Source: JAJZQD01 sp021847735
Lineage (GTDB): Bacteria; Bacillota; Thermincolia; Thermincolales; UBA2595
Length of the DNA stretch: 54,247 bases
Assembly (NCBI GenBank): GCA_027324025.1
Contig: DAHVYW010000050.1
Location: 1-54,247 of the forward strand
Direction: 5' to 3'
The stretch's first letter is position 1. Each line of letters starts with the position of its first letter. Shown one piece after another: positions 42,021 through 50,324 of this stretch. The translations under genes and the position numbers were made by a program. The notes beneath the pieces were generated by a model. The model had not been told where the DNA came from and ran no database searches. It worked only from the letters and a program-made list of their open reading frames with translations.

Positions 42021-44681
42021 ATGGCAAAGAAATATGTGTACCTGTTCGAAGAAGGCAATGCGGAGATGAAAGGATTATTAGGGGGTAAAGGGGCAAACCT
42101 GGCCGAAATGACCAATATTGGTCTACCCGTACCCCAGGGCGTCACAATAACCACCGAGGCATGTAATGATTTCTATGCCCAAGGGAGTAAGATGCCAGAA
42201 GGTTTAACCGAAGAAATCAAGGAAAAGATGGCTATCCTGGAAAAGAAAATAGGGAAGAAATTCGGTGACACGGAAAACCCGCTGCTGCTTTCCATCCGTT
42301 CCGGTGCCAAGTTTTCCATGCCAGGTATGATGGATACTATCCTCAACCTGGGTCTTAATGACCAGACCTGCCAAGCTGTAATTAAAGCCACGAATAACGA
42401 ACGGTTCGTTTTAGATTGCTACCGCCGCTTTATTCAAATGTTTAGCGGGGTAGTGCTCAGCCTGGAGCACCATAAATTTGAAAGCGTTTTGGACGCCCAG
42501 AAGGCCAAACGCGGTGTTCACTATGATACCGAGCTTGATGCCGGAGACCTGAAGGAAGTTGTAGAAGCCTTCAAAAACGTGGTCAAGCGCGAAACCGGCA
42601 TGGGCTTTCCCACCGACCCCATGGAGCAGCTGCTTCTGGCAGTGCAGGCTGTATTCGGTTCCTGGAACAACCAGAGGGCTATCGTATACCGCCGCCTGAA
42701 CCAGATTCCTGACGACCTGGGGACTGCTGTTAACATCCAGTCCATGGTATTCGGTAATATGGGCGACGACTGTGGCACAGGGGTTGCCTTCACGCGCAAC
42801 CCGTCCACCGGGGAAAACGTGCTTTACGGCGAGTACCTGATAAATGCCCAGGGTGAGGATGTTGTGGCCGGTATCAGGACACCCCAGCCTATTGCCAAGC
42901 TTCAGGAAGAAATGCCCGCTATTTACCGCCAGTTTGCTGATATCTGCAACCTTTTGGAGCAGCACTATAAAAACATGCAGGATATCGAGTTTACCGTAGA
43001 AAAAGGCAAACTTTACATACTCCAGACCCGCCACGGAAAAAGGACTGCCAGTGCCGCTATCAAGATTGCCGTAGACATGGTCGGAGAGGGCCTGATTGAC
43101 AAGAAAGAGGCTATCCTCCGCGTGGAAGCAGGTACCCTTGACCAGTTATTACACCGAAGAATCGACCCATCAGCCAAATTTAACGTCATTGCCAAGGGAC
43201 TTCCGGCATCGCCGGGTGCTGCCAGCGGCAGAGTTGTTTTCAATGCTGACGAAGCCGAGAAGCTTGGTCAGGCCGGGGAAAAGGTGCTTCTTGTCAGAAC
43301 TGAGACCACTCCGGATGATATTCACGGTATTGTGGCCGCCCAGGGCATTCTGACAAGCCGTGGAGGCATGACCAGTCACGCCGCGGTAGTTGCGAGGGGC
43401 ATGGGCAAGCCTTGTGTCTGCGGCTGTGAAGCCATAAAAATTGATTACGAAGCAAAGATTTTCGCAGTTGATAACCTTGTTGTTAAAGAAGGGGACATAG
43501 TCTCCGTTGACGGTGCCACAGGGCAGGTAATCTTGGGTCAGGTGTCGATGATTGACCCCAAGCTTTCGGCTGAATTCCAGAGCCTGCTTGGGTTGGCTGA
43601 CGAAATTCGGACGATGGCCGTAAGGGCCAATGCAGATACTCCAGCCGATGCCGTGAAAGCCCGCGAATTCGGGGCCGCCGGCATCGGACTATGCCGCACA
43701 GAGCACATGTTTATGGCCCAGGAGAGGCTTCCCATCGTACAGGAAATGATTCTGGCTGAGACCACCGAAGACAGGGAAGCAGCACTGGATAAGCTGCTGC
43801 CGATGCAGCAAAGTGATTTCTATGGTATTTTGAAGGCAATGGAAGGGTTCCCGGTATATATTCGCCTTCTCGACCCCCCGCTGCACGAGTTCCTGCCAAA
43901 CCAGGAAGAACTGGTGGTAGAAATAACGGAGCTTAAATGCACCAAAGGCGACAAGAATATATTAAAGGAAAAAGAAGAACTCCTTCGCAAGGTCAGGCAG
44001 CTTCACGAGTTCAACCCCATGCTTGGGCACAGGGGGTGCCGGTTGGCTGTAACCTGGCCGGAGATTTACGCTATGCAGGTGAGGGCTATTTACCAGGCTA
44101 CGGCCCAGCTTATTAAAGAAGGTGTGGATGCCCAGCCGGAGGTCATGATTCCCCTGGTTATCCATGAAAAAGAACTTAAAATGCTGCGTGACCAGGCCGT
44201 TGAAATTGCCAAGACCGTTCAGACAGAGCAGAACGTCAAATATGACATCCACGTAGGTACTATGATAGAACTTCCAAGGGCCTGCGTTACTGCAGACGAA
44301 ATCGCCGCTCATGCCGACTTCTTCTCCTTTGGAACCAATGACCTGACTCAGACGACCCTTGGCTTCAGCCGGGACGATGCGGAAGGAAAGTTCCTGCAAG
44401 ACTATATTAATAAAAAGATTCTGGCTGACAACCCCTTTGTGGTTCTTGACCAGGGCGGTGTAGGTAAACTGGTAAAGATGGGTTCCGATTTAGGCCGTCA
44501 GGCAAATCCCAAGCTGTCGGTAGGTATCTGCGGGGAGCATGGTGGGGAGCCGACTTCCATTGGCTTCTGCCATAAGATAGGTATGGACTATGTAAGCTGT
44601 TCACCATACCGCGTACCCATTGCCCGGCTGGCTGCAGCTCAGGCTGCTGCCGGGGGAGAAAGCAGCGTCAGCACAAAATAG
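42021..44681 (+). CDS. ppdK: pyruvate, phosphate dikinase
   Basis: 886 aa, usual length. N-terminal nucleotide-binding domain (KGANLAEMTNIGLPVPQGVTITTEAC), the phosphohistidine domain with GGMTSHAAVVARGMGKPCVCG (shown split: catalytic His in TSHAAV, PDRP-target Thr just before), and the PEP-binding barrel with GLCRTEHMF and FSFGTNDLTQTTLG. It interconverts PEP and pyruvate with ATP, AMP and PPi, useful for gluconeogenesis from acetyl-CoA in anaerobes. GGAGGGG precedes the ATG. Confidence 0.98.
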   Translation: MAKKYVYLFEEGNAEMKGLLGGKGANLAEMTNIGLPVPQGVTITTEACNDFYAQGSKMPEGLTEEIKEKMAILEKKIGKKFGDTENPLLLSIRSGAKFSMPGMMDTILNLGLNDQTCQAVIKATNNERFVLDCYRRFIQMFSGVVLSLEHHKFESVLDAQKAKRGVHYDTELDAGDLKEVVEAFKNVVKRETGMGFPTDPMEQLLLAVQAVFGSWNNQRAIVYRRLNQIPDDLGTAVNIQSMVFGNMGDDCGTGVAFTRNPSTGENVLYGEYLINAQGEDVVAGIRTPQPIAKLQEEMPAIYRQFADICNLLEQHYKNMQDIEFTVEKGKLYILQTRHGKRTASAAIKIAVDMVGEGLIDKKEAILRVEAGTLDQLLHRRIDPSAKFNVIAKGLPASPGAASGRVVFNADEAEKLGQAGEKVLLVRTETTPDDIHGIVAAQGILTSRGGMTSHAAVVARGMGKPCVCGCEAIKIDYEAKIFAVDNLVVKEGDIVSVDGATGQVILGQVSMIDPKLSAEFQSLLGLADEIRTMAVRANADTPADAVKAREFGAAGIGLCRTEHMFMAQERLPIVQEMILAETTEDREAALDKLLPMQQSDFYGILKAMEGFPVYIRLLDPPLHEFLPNQEELVVEITELKCTKGDKNILKEKEELLRKVRQLHEFNPMLGHRGCRLAVTWPEIYAMQVRAIYQATAQLIKEGVDAQPEVMIPLVIHEKELKMLRDQAVEIAKTVQTEQNVKYDIHVGTMIELPRACVTADEIAAHADFFSFGTNDLTQTTLGFSRDDAEGKFLQDYINKKILADNPFVVLDQGGVGKLVKMGSDLGRQANPKLSVGICGEHGGEPTSIGFCHKIGMDYVSCSPYRVPIARLAAAQAAAGGESSVSTK

Positions 44682-44684
44682 GAC

Positions 44685-44753
44685 GGAAGAAGGCAGGGGT
44701 ATTCCTCCGAGCGAGCAACAACGCCGTTTTGGAGGAACACACCTGCCTCTTCC
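44685..44753 (+). repeat. Family 2 inverted-repeat element, copy B
   Basis: 69 bp. GGAAGAAGGCAGGGGTATTC at the left and GAACACACCTGCCTCTTCC at the right form an imperfect stem; CCTCCGAGCGAGCAACAAC in the centre is identical to copy A, but the inner part of A is missing. It begins three bases after the ppdK stop and can act as its terminator. Confidence 0.7.
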
Positions 44754-44775
44754 TTTGCCATCAAACAGACCACCG

Positions 44776-44810
44776 ACATGCCAGGCCTGAAAAACCTGGC
44801 ATGTATTCTT
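44776..44810. terminator. hairpin between ppdK and the MCP remnant
   Basis: Perfect 10-bp stem ACATGCCAGG-CCTGAAAAA-CCTGGCATGT followed by ATTCTT. Either strand may use it. Confidence 0.6.
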
Positions 44811-44855
44811 GAGGTTCACCTGCAATCTTTTGCTTCCGAGGGTGGTGAAGGGGAA

Positions 44856-45074
44856 TTATAGTCTAAACTGGTTTACCAGGGATTTCAGCTCTTCGGCCAT
44901 CCCTGCCATGGCGTCTGTGGAAGCTAACACTTCCTCTGTTGCAGCATTCATTTCCTGCGTGGAAGCAGCCACTTCCTCCGTTGCTGCGGCATTCTGTTGG
45001 AAAATGGCAGCCAAGGAGTTAATTTCCTTTAGGACAATTTTACTTCTTTCAGTCATTTGAGATGAAGTTATCAT
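44856..45074 (-). pseudogene. methyl-accepting chemotaxis protein C-terminal remnant
   Basis: 72 codons matching only the last part of MCP signalling domains: NAAATEEVAASTQEMNAATEEV, then MAGMAEELKSLVNQFRL. The sensor, HAMP and the conserved hairpin tip (EIxxIAxQTNLLALNAAIEAARAGE) are absent, and the frame is closed upstream by a stop within 15 codons. GGAGAA sits about 9 bases before the ATG, so a short peptide could be made, but the gene is a fragment. Confidence 0.65.
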
Positions 45075-45246
45075 GAATGATTTCTCCGACCAACAAAATC
45101 CTTTTATTCACTATTTGGCTGATTCTTTATAAAAAGGCTAGTTTTAATATAATGCCGTATTAATTGGGGTATTGAACTTGCTAAAAATAACGTAAATGAT
45201 TATAATTAACTAAGTATTTTAAAACTATTAAGGGAGTTTTGGGAGA

Positions 45247-46224
45247 ATGTCCAAGGGTGGAGAAAGAGCTATAAAAACGGCGTTGGTGGCAAACGCGGCG
45301 ATTGCAGCCATGAAGCTGGCGGGGGCACTGCTTAGCGGTTCCGCTTCAATGCTGGCGGAGTTTAAACATTCATTGGCCGACGCTTCTAACGGTCTTTTTT
45401 TATTGGCCGGCGTCAGGCAGTCTGATAAAGCCCCAGACGCCAGGTTTCAGTTTGGTTATGGAAAGACATCCTTCTTCTGGTCATTTGTTGCTGCCCTGGC
45501 TATGCTGTCAATAGGAGGAGCTTTTTCAATATACGGTGGAATAAACAAAATTCTACATCCAGAACATCTGGAACATATACCCCTAAACATCGCCATTATT
45601 GCAGCCAGCATTGTGTTTGAAATGTTCAGCTTATATTCCGCTTTAGTTGGCATATGTCATGATTGTGGGCATCAGGTTAGCGGTTTCCGGGTTTTGCCGG
45701 AATCCTTAAAACGGTTGGCAACAGCCGCCCCTACAACGAGATTTATTTTTTTCGAAGACTCTGCCGCTTTGTTTGGTTTGGTCGTAGCAGGCTCGGCCTT
45801 GTTGATATCGTCAGCCACGGAAAACAGCCTGTATGACGGGATAGCTTCCATAATTATCGGTATAATGCTGCTGGTGATTGGGTTTTATACGGCTAAAGAA
45901 AACATGGACAGCATCACCGGTGAGGCTGCTGACCCTAAACTGGTGTGTGAAGTGGGCGATTTTGTGAAAACCCTCCCCGAAGTAAGGGATGTCCACAGGA
46001 TTAAGTCCATGCGGGTCGGCCCCTCCGCCTACCTATTAAATATTATTGTGGAGGGAAACAAGGACCTTACTCTGGCAGAGGTAGACGATATCAACCTGAA
46101 CATTAAGCTGGAAATAGAGAAGAGGTTCCCGGAGATACGTTATACCCATGTCACGATGATAGAAACCGATTCTGTTGACAACTGGGCGACCTATTGCGAC
46201 AACATTTCTTCTGCCAAAGAGTAG
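45247..46224 (+). CDS. cation diffusion facilitator transporter (ZnT9-like branch)
   Basis: 325 aa with about six membrane segments. MLAEFKHSLADASNGLFLLAG and QFGYGKTSFFWSF match the CDF signature; the second metal-site region reads FFEDSAALFGLVVA, with E-D instead of the classic H-x-x-x-D, as in the SLC30A9-like branch. A 40-residue loop with ICHDCGH between helices 3 and 4 may add metal ligands. The C-terminal cytoplasmic domain ends near THVTMIETD. Substrate unknown; the neighbouring genes handle Co/Ni. Start: GGGAG before ATG at 45247. Confidence 0.88.
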   Translation: MSKGGERAIKTALVANAAIAAMKLAGALLSGSASMLAEFKHSLADASNGLFLLAGVRQSDKAPDARFQFGYGKTSFFWSFVAALAMLSIGGAFSIYGGINKILHPEHLEHIPLNIAIIAASIVFEMFSLYSALVGICHDCGHQVSGFRVLPESLKRLATAAPTTRFIFFEDSAALFGLVVAGSALLISSATENSLYDGIASIIIGIMLLVIGFYTAKENMDSITGEAADPKLVCEVGDFVKTLPEVRDVHRIKSMRVGPSAYLLNIIVEGNKDLTLAEVDDINLNIKLEIEKRFPEIRYTHVTMIETDSVDNWATYCDNISSAKE

Positions 46225-46247
46225 GGTAAAATGGACCAATTACTGTC

Positions 46248-46276
46248 TGGACATGCCGGATACAATGTGTTAAAAT
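46248..46276 (+). promoter_or_regulatory. promoter of the cobalamin riboswitch transcript
   Basis: TGGACA at 46248-46253, a 17-base spacer and TAAAAT at 46271-46276. Confidence 0.5.
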
Positions 46277-46301
46277 AAATTTAATTAAAACTGAACAACT
46301 A

Positions 46302-46530
46302 ATACAGGTGCCCCTTTTGGGATAATAGGGAATCAGGTGTAAAACCTGGACGGTCCCGCCACTGTAAGTGTGAGTGCTTTACTTAGGCTACTCGGCAACA
46401 CCCGGGGAAGGTGTAGAGCATGATGTTACACGAGTCAGGAGACCTGCCTGTATGACCATATTACGGCCTTCGGAGGAAAGGTGCGGTGTATGAGTGAACT
46501 ATACCCCCACTGTCGTAGTGGGGGTTATTT
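46302..46530 (+). ncRNA. cobalamin (AdoCbl) riboswitch with terminator
   Basis: CAGGTGCCC, GGGAATCAGGTG, the highly conserved CCCGCCACTGTAA and the closing GAGTCAGGAGACCTGCCTGT (aptamer end about 46452) are classic. The terminator ACCCCCACT-GTCGT-AGTGGGGGT plus TTATTTG at 46503-46527 gives an OFF switch: bound cobalamin should stop transcription before the Co/Ni transporter genes. A second, weaker hairpin follows at 46583. Confidence 0.95.
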
Positions 46531-46582
46531 GTTGCCAATCTCCTTCCTGAAAGGGAAGGTTTCCAGTTAAACCCATTCTCTA

Positions 46583-46614
46583 ATCTGGTAGAACCTTTCT
46601 ACCAGACCTTTTTT
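46583..46614 (+). terminator. second terminator after the cobalamin riboswitch
   Basis: CTGGTAGAA-CCTT-TCTACCAG stem followed by ACCTTTTTTT. Confidence 0.7.
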
Positions 46615-46668
46615 TGAGGTTTACCTGAAATAATATCGCGCCCGGAACAAAATACATGTTTTTTGTTG

Positions 46669-46697
46669 TTGATATGGAGCAGTCTGTCTAGTATAAT
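46669..46697 (+). promoter_or_regulatory. second promoter upstream of cbiM
   Basis: TTGATA at 46669-46674, a 17-base spacer and perfect TATAAT at 46692-46697. It lies after both riboswitch terminators, so it could bypass cobalamin control. Confidence 0.7.
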
Positions 46698-46862
46698 AAT
46701 AATATCGATGGCAGAAGCCATTTTAGTCATGCCGAAGACATGAGCTGCGGTGCCCTGGCGGCGAAATCCTTTCTCATAACAAATTAAAAACAATTAACCA
46801 TGGCCACGAAGGTCGGGAGGTTTGCTGAAGCATTCCCGTATTGTGGTTTTTTGTTTTTTATG
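46698..46862 (+). ncRNA. unassigned structured leader of cbiM with terminator
   Basis: Between the second promoter and cbiM lie about 165 bases with small hairpins (ATGGCAGAAGCCAT; CATGCCGAAGACATG; GCCG...CGGC near 46736-46772) and then a terminator-like stem: CCAC and CGGGA at 46804-46818 pair with TCCCG and GTGG at 46834-46846, followed by TTTTTTGTTTTTT. A promoter, an upstream folded part and a terminator just before a transport operon is the layout of a riboswitch or attenuator. I do not recognise the class. The ATG at 46800, inside this leader, opens the cbiM frame but has no ribosome binding site. Confidence 0.5.
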
Positions 46863-46898
46863 GAAAAAAGTTGCCTTATACTCATTGGAGGTGTAGTG

Positions 46899-47945
46899 AT
46901 GCATATACCTGACGGTTTCTTAAGCCCCCAAACAGTAGGAACCTTAGGGCTTAGTATGGTCCCGGTTTGGATAGCCTCTGCTTTGAAGACATCCCGAAGT
47001 TTAAAAATCAGGCAGGTTCCCCTGCTGTCTTTAGGAGCTGCCTTTGCCTTTGTTATTATGATGTTTAATATACCCCTGCCTAACGGTACTACCCTTCACC
47101 CGGTTGGCGGTGCATTAATAGCGATTATTTTGGGGCCGTGGGCAGCGGCGATCGGTATAACCATTGCCCTTGTCCTCCAGGCTCTTTTCTTTGGGGACGG
47201 CGGGTTAACGGCAATTGGGGCCAACAGTTTTAATATGGCTTTTGCCATGCCTTTTGTCTCGTACTATTTGTATAAGTTGATTAGCGGCCGGTCGGCATTG
47301 ACCTCTCCCCGCAGGTGGATCGGAGGCGCTCTTGCCGGATTTGTCGGGTTGAACATTGCAGCCCTGCTGACAGCAGTGGAATTGGGGATCCAGCCTTTGC
47401 TCTTTCACACCGCAGATGGGAAAGCCCTATTTTTCCCTTATTCCCTGGCCCAAACCGTGCCTGCCGTGTCGTTTGCCCATCTTCTGGTGGGCGGCCCGGT
47501 GGAGGCTATTGTGACGGCAATGGTAATAATGTATTTCCAAAGGGCCAACCAACCTATGCTGTCCCTGTACCCGCCAGGTAAAGGGCTGGCAGGAGGACCG
47601 ATTGACCGGGCCCAAATTCGTCTGAAAAAAATTTGGGCCGGTGTTATCGCCCTGGTGATTTTGTCACCCCTTGGCCTGTTGGCCTCCGGGACAGCTTGGG
47701 GAGAATGGTCACCGGGGGAACTTAAAAAACTTATTGGATATATTCCCAAGGGAATTTCCGAAGCAACCGGTTCAAGATTTAATGTCTTGCCGGGGTATAG
47801 TATTTCCGGTTGGGATAAGACATTATTTCACTCTGCTGCAGGTTATATTGTGTCCGCTGTCGCCGGGCTAGGCTTGATATTCATTACGGTTTACCTTTTC
47901 AATAAATTCCAGGCTAAAGGGGAAAAAACCAGTGGGATACGATAA
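46899..47945 (+). CDS. cbiM: cobalt/nickel ECF transporter S component CbiM (with fused C-terminal part)
   Basis: 348 aa. MHIPDGFLSPQ at the very N-terminus provides the metal-binding His2; GGALIAIILGPWAAAIG and the six-helix core follow. After residue 220 an added part with one more helix (SAAGYIVSAVAGLGLIFITVYLF) resembles the PDGLE/CbiN-like small subunit fused to the C-terminus, and no separate cbiN is present. It imports Co2+ or Ni2+. GGAGGTG precedes the ATG at 46899; the earlier ATG at 46800 lies in the leader and would block the essential N-terminal His. Confidence 0.92.
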   Translation: MHIPDGFLSPQTVGTLGLSMVPVWIASALKTSRSLKIRQVPLLSLGAAFAFVIMMFNIPLPNGTTLHPVGGALIAIILGPWAAAIGITIALVLQALFFGDGGLTAIGANSFNMAFAMPFVSYYLYKLISGRSALTSPRRWIGGALAGFVGLNIAALLTAVELGIQPLLFHTADGKALFFPYSLAQTVPAVSFAHLLVGGPVEAIVTAMVIMYFQRANQPMLSLYPPGKGLAGGPIDRAQIRLKKIWAGVIALVILSPLGLLASGTAWGEWSPGELKKLIGYIPKGISEATGSRFNVLPGYSISGWDKTLFHSAAGYIVSAVAGLGLIFITVYLFNKFQAKGEKTSGIR

Positions 47946-48888
47946 AAACATTCCTGGCTGGCTCTTGGAAAACAAACAAGCGGGCCTTTGCCGGTGCGGG
48001 TGTATTGGGATAAGGAAAAAGACGGGTTTTCTTGAAAAAACCATTAACGATGTGGCTGAAGTGCTCAAAGAATCAGTTTTCTCAGAGCAGTTAGCCACCT
48101 CCCGGGGGATGCTGCAGAATGTTGACCCGCGGTTTAAGCTTGTCACCGTTGCATATCTTTTGGCTGTTACCGCCTTGGTTAGACACATTCCTACTCTAGT
48201 GGGACTATATTTGTTTATCCTGATGCTTGCTCATTTTTCCCGGGTACCGCTGATGTTTTTTATTAAAAGGGTTTGGCTTTTCATCCCCTTTTTTACCGGT
48301 ATTGTAGTGCTGCCATCTATTTTCAATTTTATTCGTCCCGGTGACCCGCTAATAAATATTATAAGTTTCAGTCACCCGGTAAAACTGGGTTTTATCCGTC
48401 TACCAGAGGTCATTTCTGTCACCAAACAGGGTTTAGCCGGGGCTGGGCTGATTATTCTTAGAGTGGGAGTTTCCGTGTCCCTTGCGGTTTTATTGACTAT
48501 CACGAGCAGGTGGGGGGAATTATTAAAGGCTTTGCGGGTGTTTTTCATCCCGAAGATCTTTGTGATGGTTTTGGAAATGACTTACCGCTACATTTTTTTA
48601 TTGCTTACTGTTATAACAGATATGTTTACTGCCCGTAAGAGCCGAAGCATTGGTGAAGGTACCGGGAAGGAGAGTAGAAGATTTGTATCTGTTGGGATAG
48701 GCAATGTTTTCGGTAAAGCTTATTTCCTTAGTGAAGAGATACATGAAGCTATGATTTCCAGGGGTTATACAGGAGAGGCAAAGGTGACGGACAGATTCAG
48801 GATTGCGGTTCAGGATATTGTCTGGGCAATAATGATACTAATAATAGGCATTATCTTCCTGGGAGGTGACCTGATACTTGGCAGATAA
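47932..48888 (+). CDS. cbiQ: ECF transporter T component CbiQ
   Basis: 318 aa with about six membrane helices. The coupling motifs are RSIGEGTGKESRRF-region Arg clusters and EAMISRGYTGE, which matches the A-R-G helix that contacts the ATPase. The about 60-residue N-terminal extension with CRCGC is unusual. GTG start overlaps cbiM by 14 bases, preceded by AAAGGGG; it overlaps cbiO by 11 bases. Confidence 0.92.
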   Translation: MGYDKNIPGWLLENKQAGLCRCGCIGIRKKTGFLEKTINDVAEVLKESVFSEQLATSRGMLQNVDPRFKLVTVAYLLAVTALVRHIPTLVGLYLFILMLAHFSRVPLMFFIKRVWLFIPFFTGIVVLPSIFNFIRPGDPLINIISFSHPVKLGFIRLPEVISVTKQGLAGAGLIILRVGVSVSLAVLLTITSRWGELLKALRVFFIPKIFVMVLEMTYRYIFLLLTVITDMFTARKSRSIGEGTGKESRRFVSVGIGNVFGKAYFLSEEIHEAMISRGYTGEAKVTDRFRIAVQDIVWAIMILIIGIIFLGGDLILGR

Positions 48889-49720
48889 CACCGGGGTTTT
48901 AGAACCCACAGAAATTGTTTTTGAATTGAATGATGTGAGTTACAGTTACCTGAATGAACCGCCGGTATTAAAAAACATAAACCTTAAAGTGCACCGGGGT
49001 GAACAGATCGTTATTCTTGGGGCCAACGGTTCCGGGAAATCAACCCTGCAGAAAATCCTGGACGGGTTAATTTTTCCCACTGCCGGGACAGTAAAGGCCT
49101 TCGGATGTGACCTTTCCGAAGAGAACCTCAACGACCGGCAGTTTTCCAGGGATTTCAGGCAAAGGGTGGGCTTTATTTTCCAAAACTCTGATGCCCAGCT
49201 ATTTTCCCCCAATGTATGGGAGGAGATTGCCTTTGGACCTCTACAGCTCGATTTACCTAAGGGTGGGGTAGAGGCGAGGGTAAACAGTATCATTGAAGCC
49301 CTTGGCCTGCAGTCATTGAAGGATCGCCCACCCTATAAACTTAGCGGCGGGGAGAAGAAGAAGGTTGCTATTGCCTCGGTTTTAGCCATCAACCCGGAAG
49401 TGCTCGTTTTAGATGAACCCACCAACGGTCTTGACCCCAGAACCCAGATGTGGCTGGTAGAAGTTCTTATTAAGCTGCATCAGGCCGGCAAGACTATCAT
49501 AACAGCTACCCATAATTTAGATATTGTAAAGGATATTGCAGACCGGGTAATAGTGTTAAACGAGGAACATGTCATTGCAGCTGAGGGTAACTCGGAAACA
49601 ATATTGCGCGACAGGGAGTTACTGATCAGGGTGAACCTTATCGGAGAACATTATCATGAACACCGCCATACCGGGGAAGACGGTCATGGGCACAGCCATT
49701 ACCACCATCATAAACACTAA
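48878..49720 (+). CDS. cbiO: ECF transporter ATPase CbiO with His-rich tail
   Basis: 280-aa ABC ATPase. Walker A GANGSGKST, signature LSGGEKKKVAIAS, Walker B VLVLDEPTNGLD and the switch His in TATHNLDI are intact. The last about 25 residues hold some 11 histidines (EHYHEHRHTGEDGHGH, then SHYHHHKH), a likely Co/Ni-binding tail. TTG start with GGGAGGTGA upstream, overlapping cbiQ. The cooT gene follows 49 bases on. Confidence 0.94.
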   Translation: MADNTGVLEPTEIVFELNDVSYSYLNEPPVLKNINLKVHRGEQIVILGANGSGKSTLQKILDGLIFPTAGTVKAFGCDLSEENLNDRQFSRDFRQRVGFIFQNSDAQLFSPNVWEEIAFGPLQLDLPKGGVEARVNSIIEALGLQSLKDRPPYKLSGGEKKKVAIASVLAINPEVLVLDEPTNGLDPRTQMWLVEVLIKLHQAGKTIITATHNLDIVKDIADRVIVLNEEHVIAAEGNSETILRDRELLIRVNLIGEHYHEHRHTGEDGHGHSHYHHHKH

Positions 49721-49769
49721 TTTTAGCCCAGATTGGAAATTTTCAGGCGGGCAGCAGGAGGTGACTAAA

Positions 49770-49961
49770 ATGTGTGAGGCAAATGTGTATATTTTTAAAA
49801 ACGGAGCTGAGGAACTGCTCCTGGAGAGTGTAGACAAAATAGTCCCCAATGAAGACACTGTTTTGTTGGAAAACATCTTTGGGCAACAAAAAATAGTTAA
49901 AGCAAGAATAAAGGAAATGGCTCTGGTTAGCCATAGAATTATCCTTGAAAAAATTGAATAA
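49770..49961 (+). CDS. cooT: CooT family nickel-binding protein
   Basis: 63 aa. MCEANVYIFKNG at the start, with Cys2, and VDKIVPNEDTVLLENIFGQQ in the middle match CooT, a small dimeric Ni(II) protein that binds metal through Cys2 and helps mature CO dehydrogenase in Rhodospirillum. Here it closes the cbiMQO operon, which links it to metal uptake. AGGAGG precedes the ATG; a terminator follows. Confidence 0.88.
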   Translation: MCEANVYIFKNGAEELLLESVDKIVPNEDTVLLENIFGQQKIVKARIKEMALVSHRIILEKIE

Positions 49962-49975
49962 TACGGTAAAATAAT

Positions 49976-50006
49976 AGTCCCCCCCTGGTCAAAGGGGGGG
50001 ACTATT
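49976..50006. terminator. terminator after cooT, probably bidirectional
   Basis: ATAGTCCCCCCC-TGGTCA-AAGGGGGGGACTAT stem with T-rich flank on the right (TTTGG) and A-rich on the left; it separates cooT from the convergent small gene. Confidence 0.8.
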
Positions 50007-50019
50007 TGGCGTAAGTTAT

Positions 50020-50193
50020 CTACCATGTTTGTTCCAACAAATCTTCTACCACTGCGCCGTAGCTGACGTTTCCGCTAAAGGCGTTTTTAAGGGCTTCTCT
50101 GAGGGAATGAACAGATATAAAAGCGTTGCGCATGGACAGAAGAAAGCGGTATTCCTCCGGGGATACTTTCAGAACGATACCGGCATTGTTCAT
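50020..50193 (-). CDS. small protein of unknown function (57 aa)
   Basis: 57 aa: NNAGIVLKVSPEEYRFLLSM, then RNAFISVHSLREALKNAFSG and VVEDLLEQTW. Soluble, amphipathic helices, no Cys. AGGAGGTATATTGTT before the ATG is a strong ribosome binding site, which argues for a real gene. Family 1 repeat copy 3 ends directly at this ribosome binding site, so its promoter must lie in or beyond the repeat. The upstream extension to 50256 is repeat sequence. Not recognised. Confidence 0.6.
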   Translation of the reverse strand: MNNAGIVLKVSPEEYRFLLSMRNAFISVHSLREALKNAFSGNVSYGAVVEDLLEQTW

Positions 50194-50209
50194 AACAATA
50201 TACCTCCTG

Positions 50210-50324
50210 TTTATCCCAATTCCAAGACTCCACCTTCTATTAGGTGGAGTTTCCACTTTTCTGCTTCAGTGGGGGTAGAGTCCCCCACTGAAGTTTCGAT
50301 GTTCAGCTTTAGCTGAACGAGTTC
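50210..50324 (-). repeat. Family 1 three-hairpin repeat, copy 3
   Basis: 115 bp identical to copy 1. On the minus strand its 5' flank is CATTGT and its 3' end GGGATAAA abuts CAGGAGG, the ribosome binding site of the 57-aa gene. The three hairpins are intact. Confidence 0.85.

Noticed and set aside
46599..46793. 64-aa minus-strand open frame upstream of cbiM
   Set aside because: It overlaps the second promoter and leader of cbiM, has no ribosome binding site and no recognisable motif.
46800..46898. 33-residue N-terminal extension of CbiM
   Set aside because: It covers the terminator hairpin, has no ribosome binding site, and CbiM needs its N-terminal Met-His-Ile-Pro start at 46899 for metal binding.
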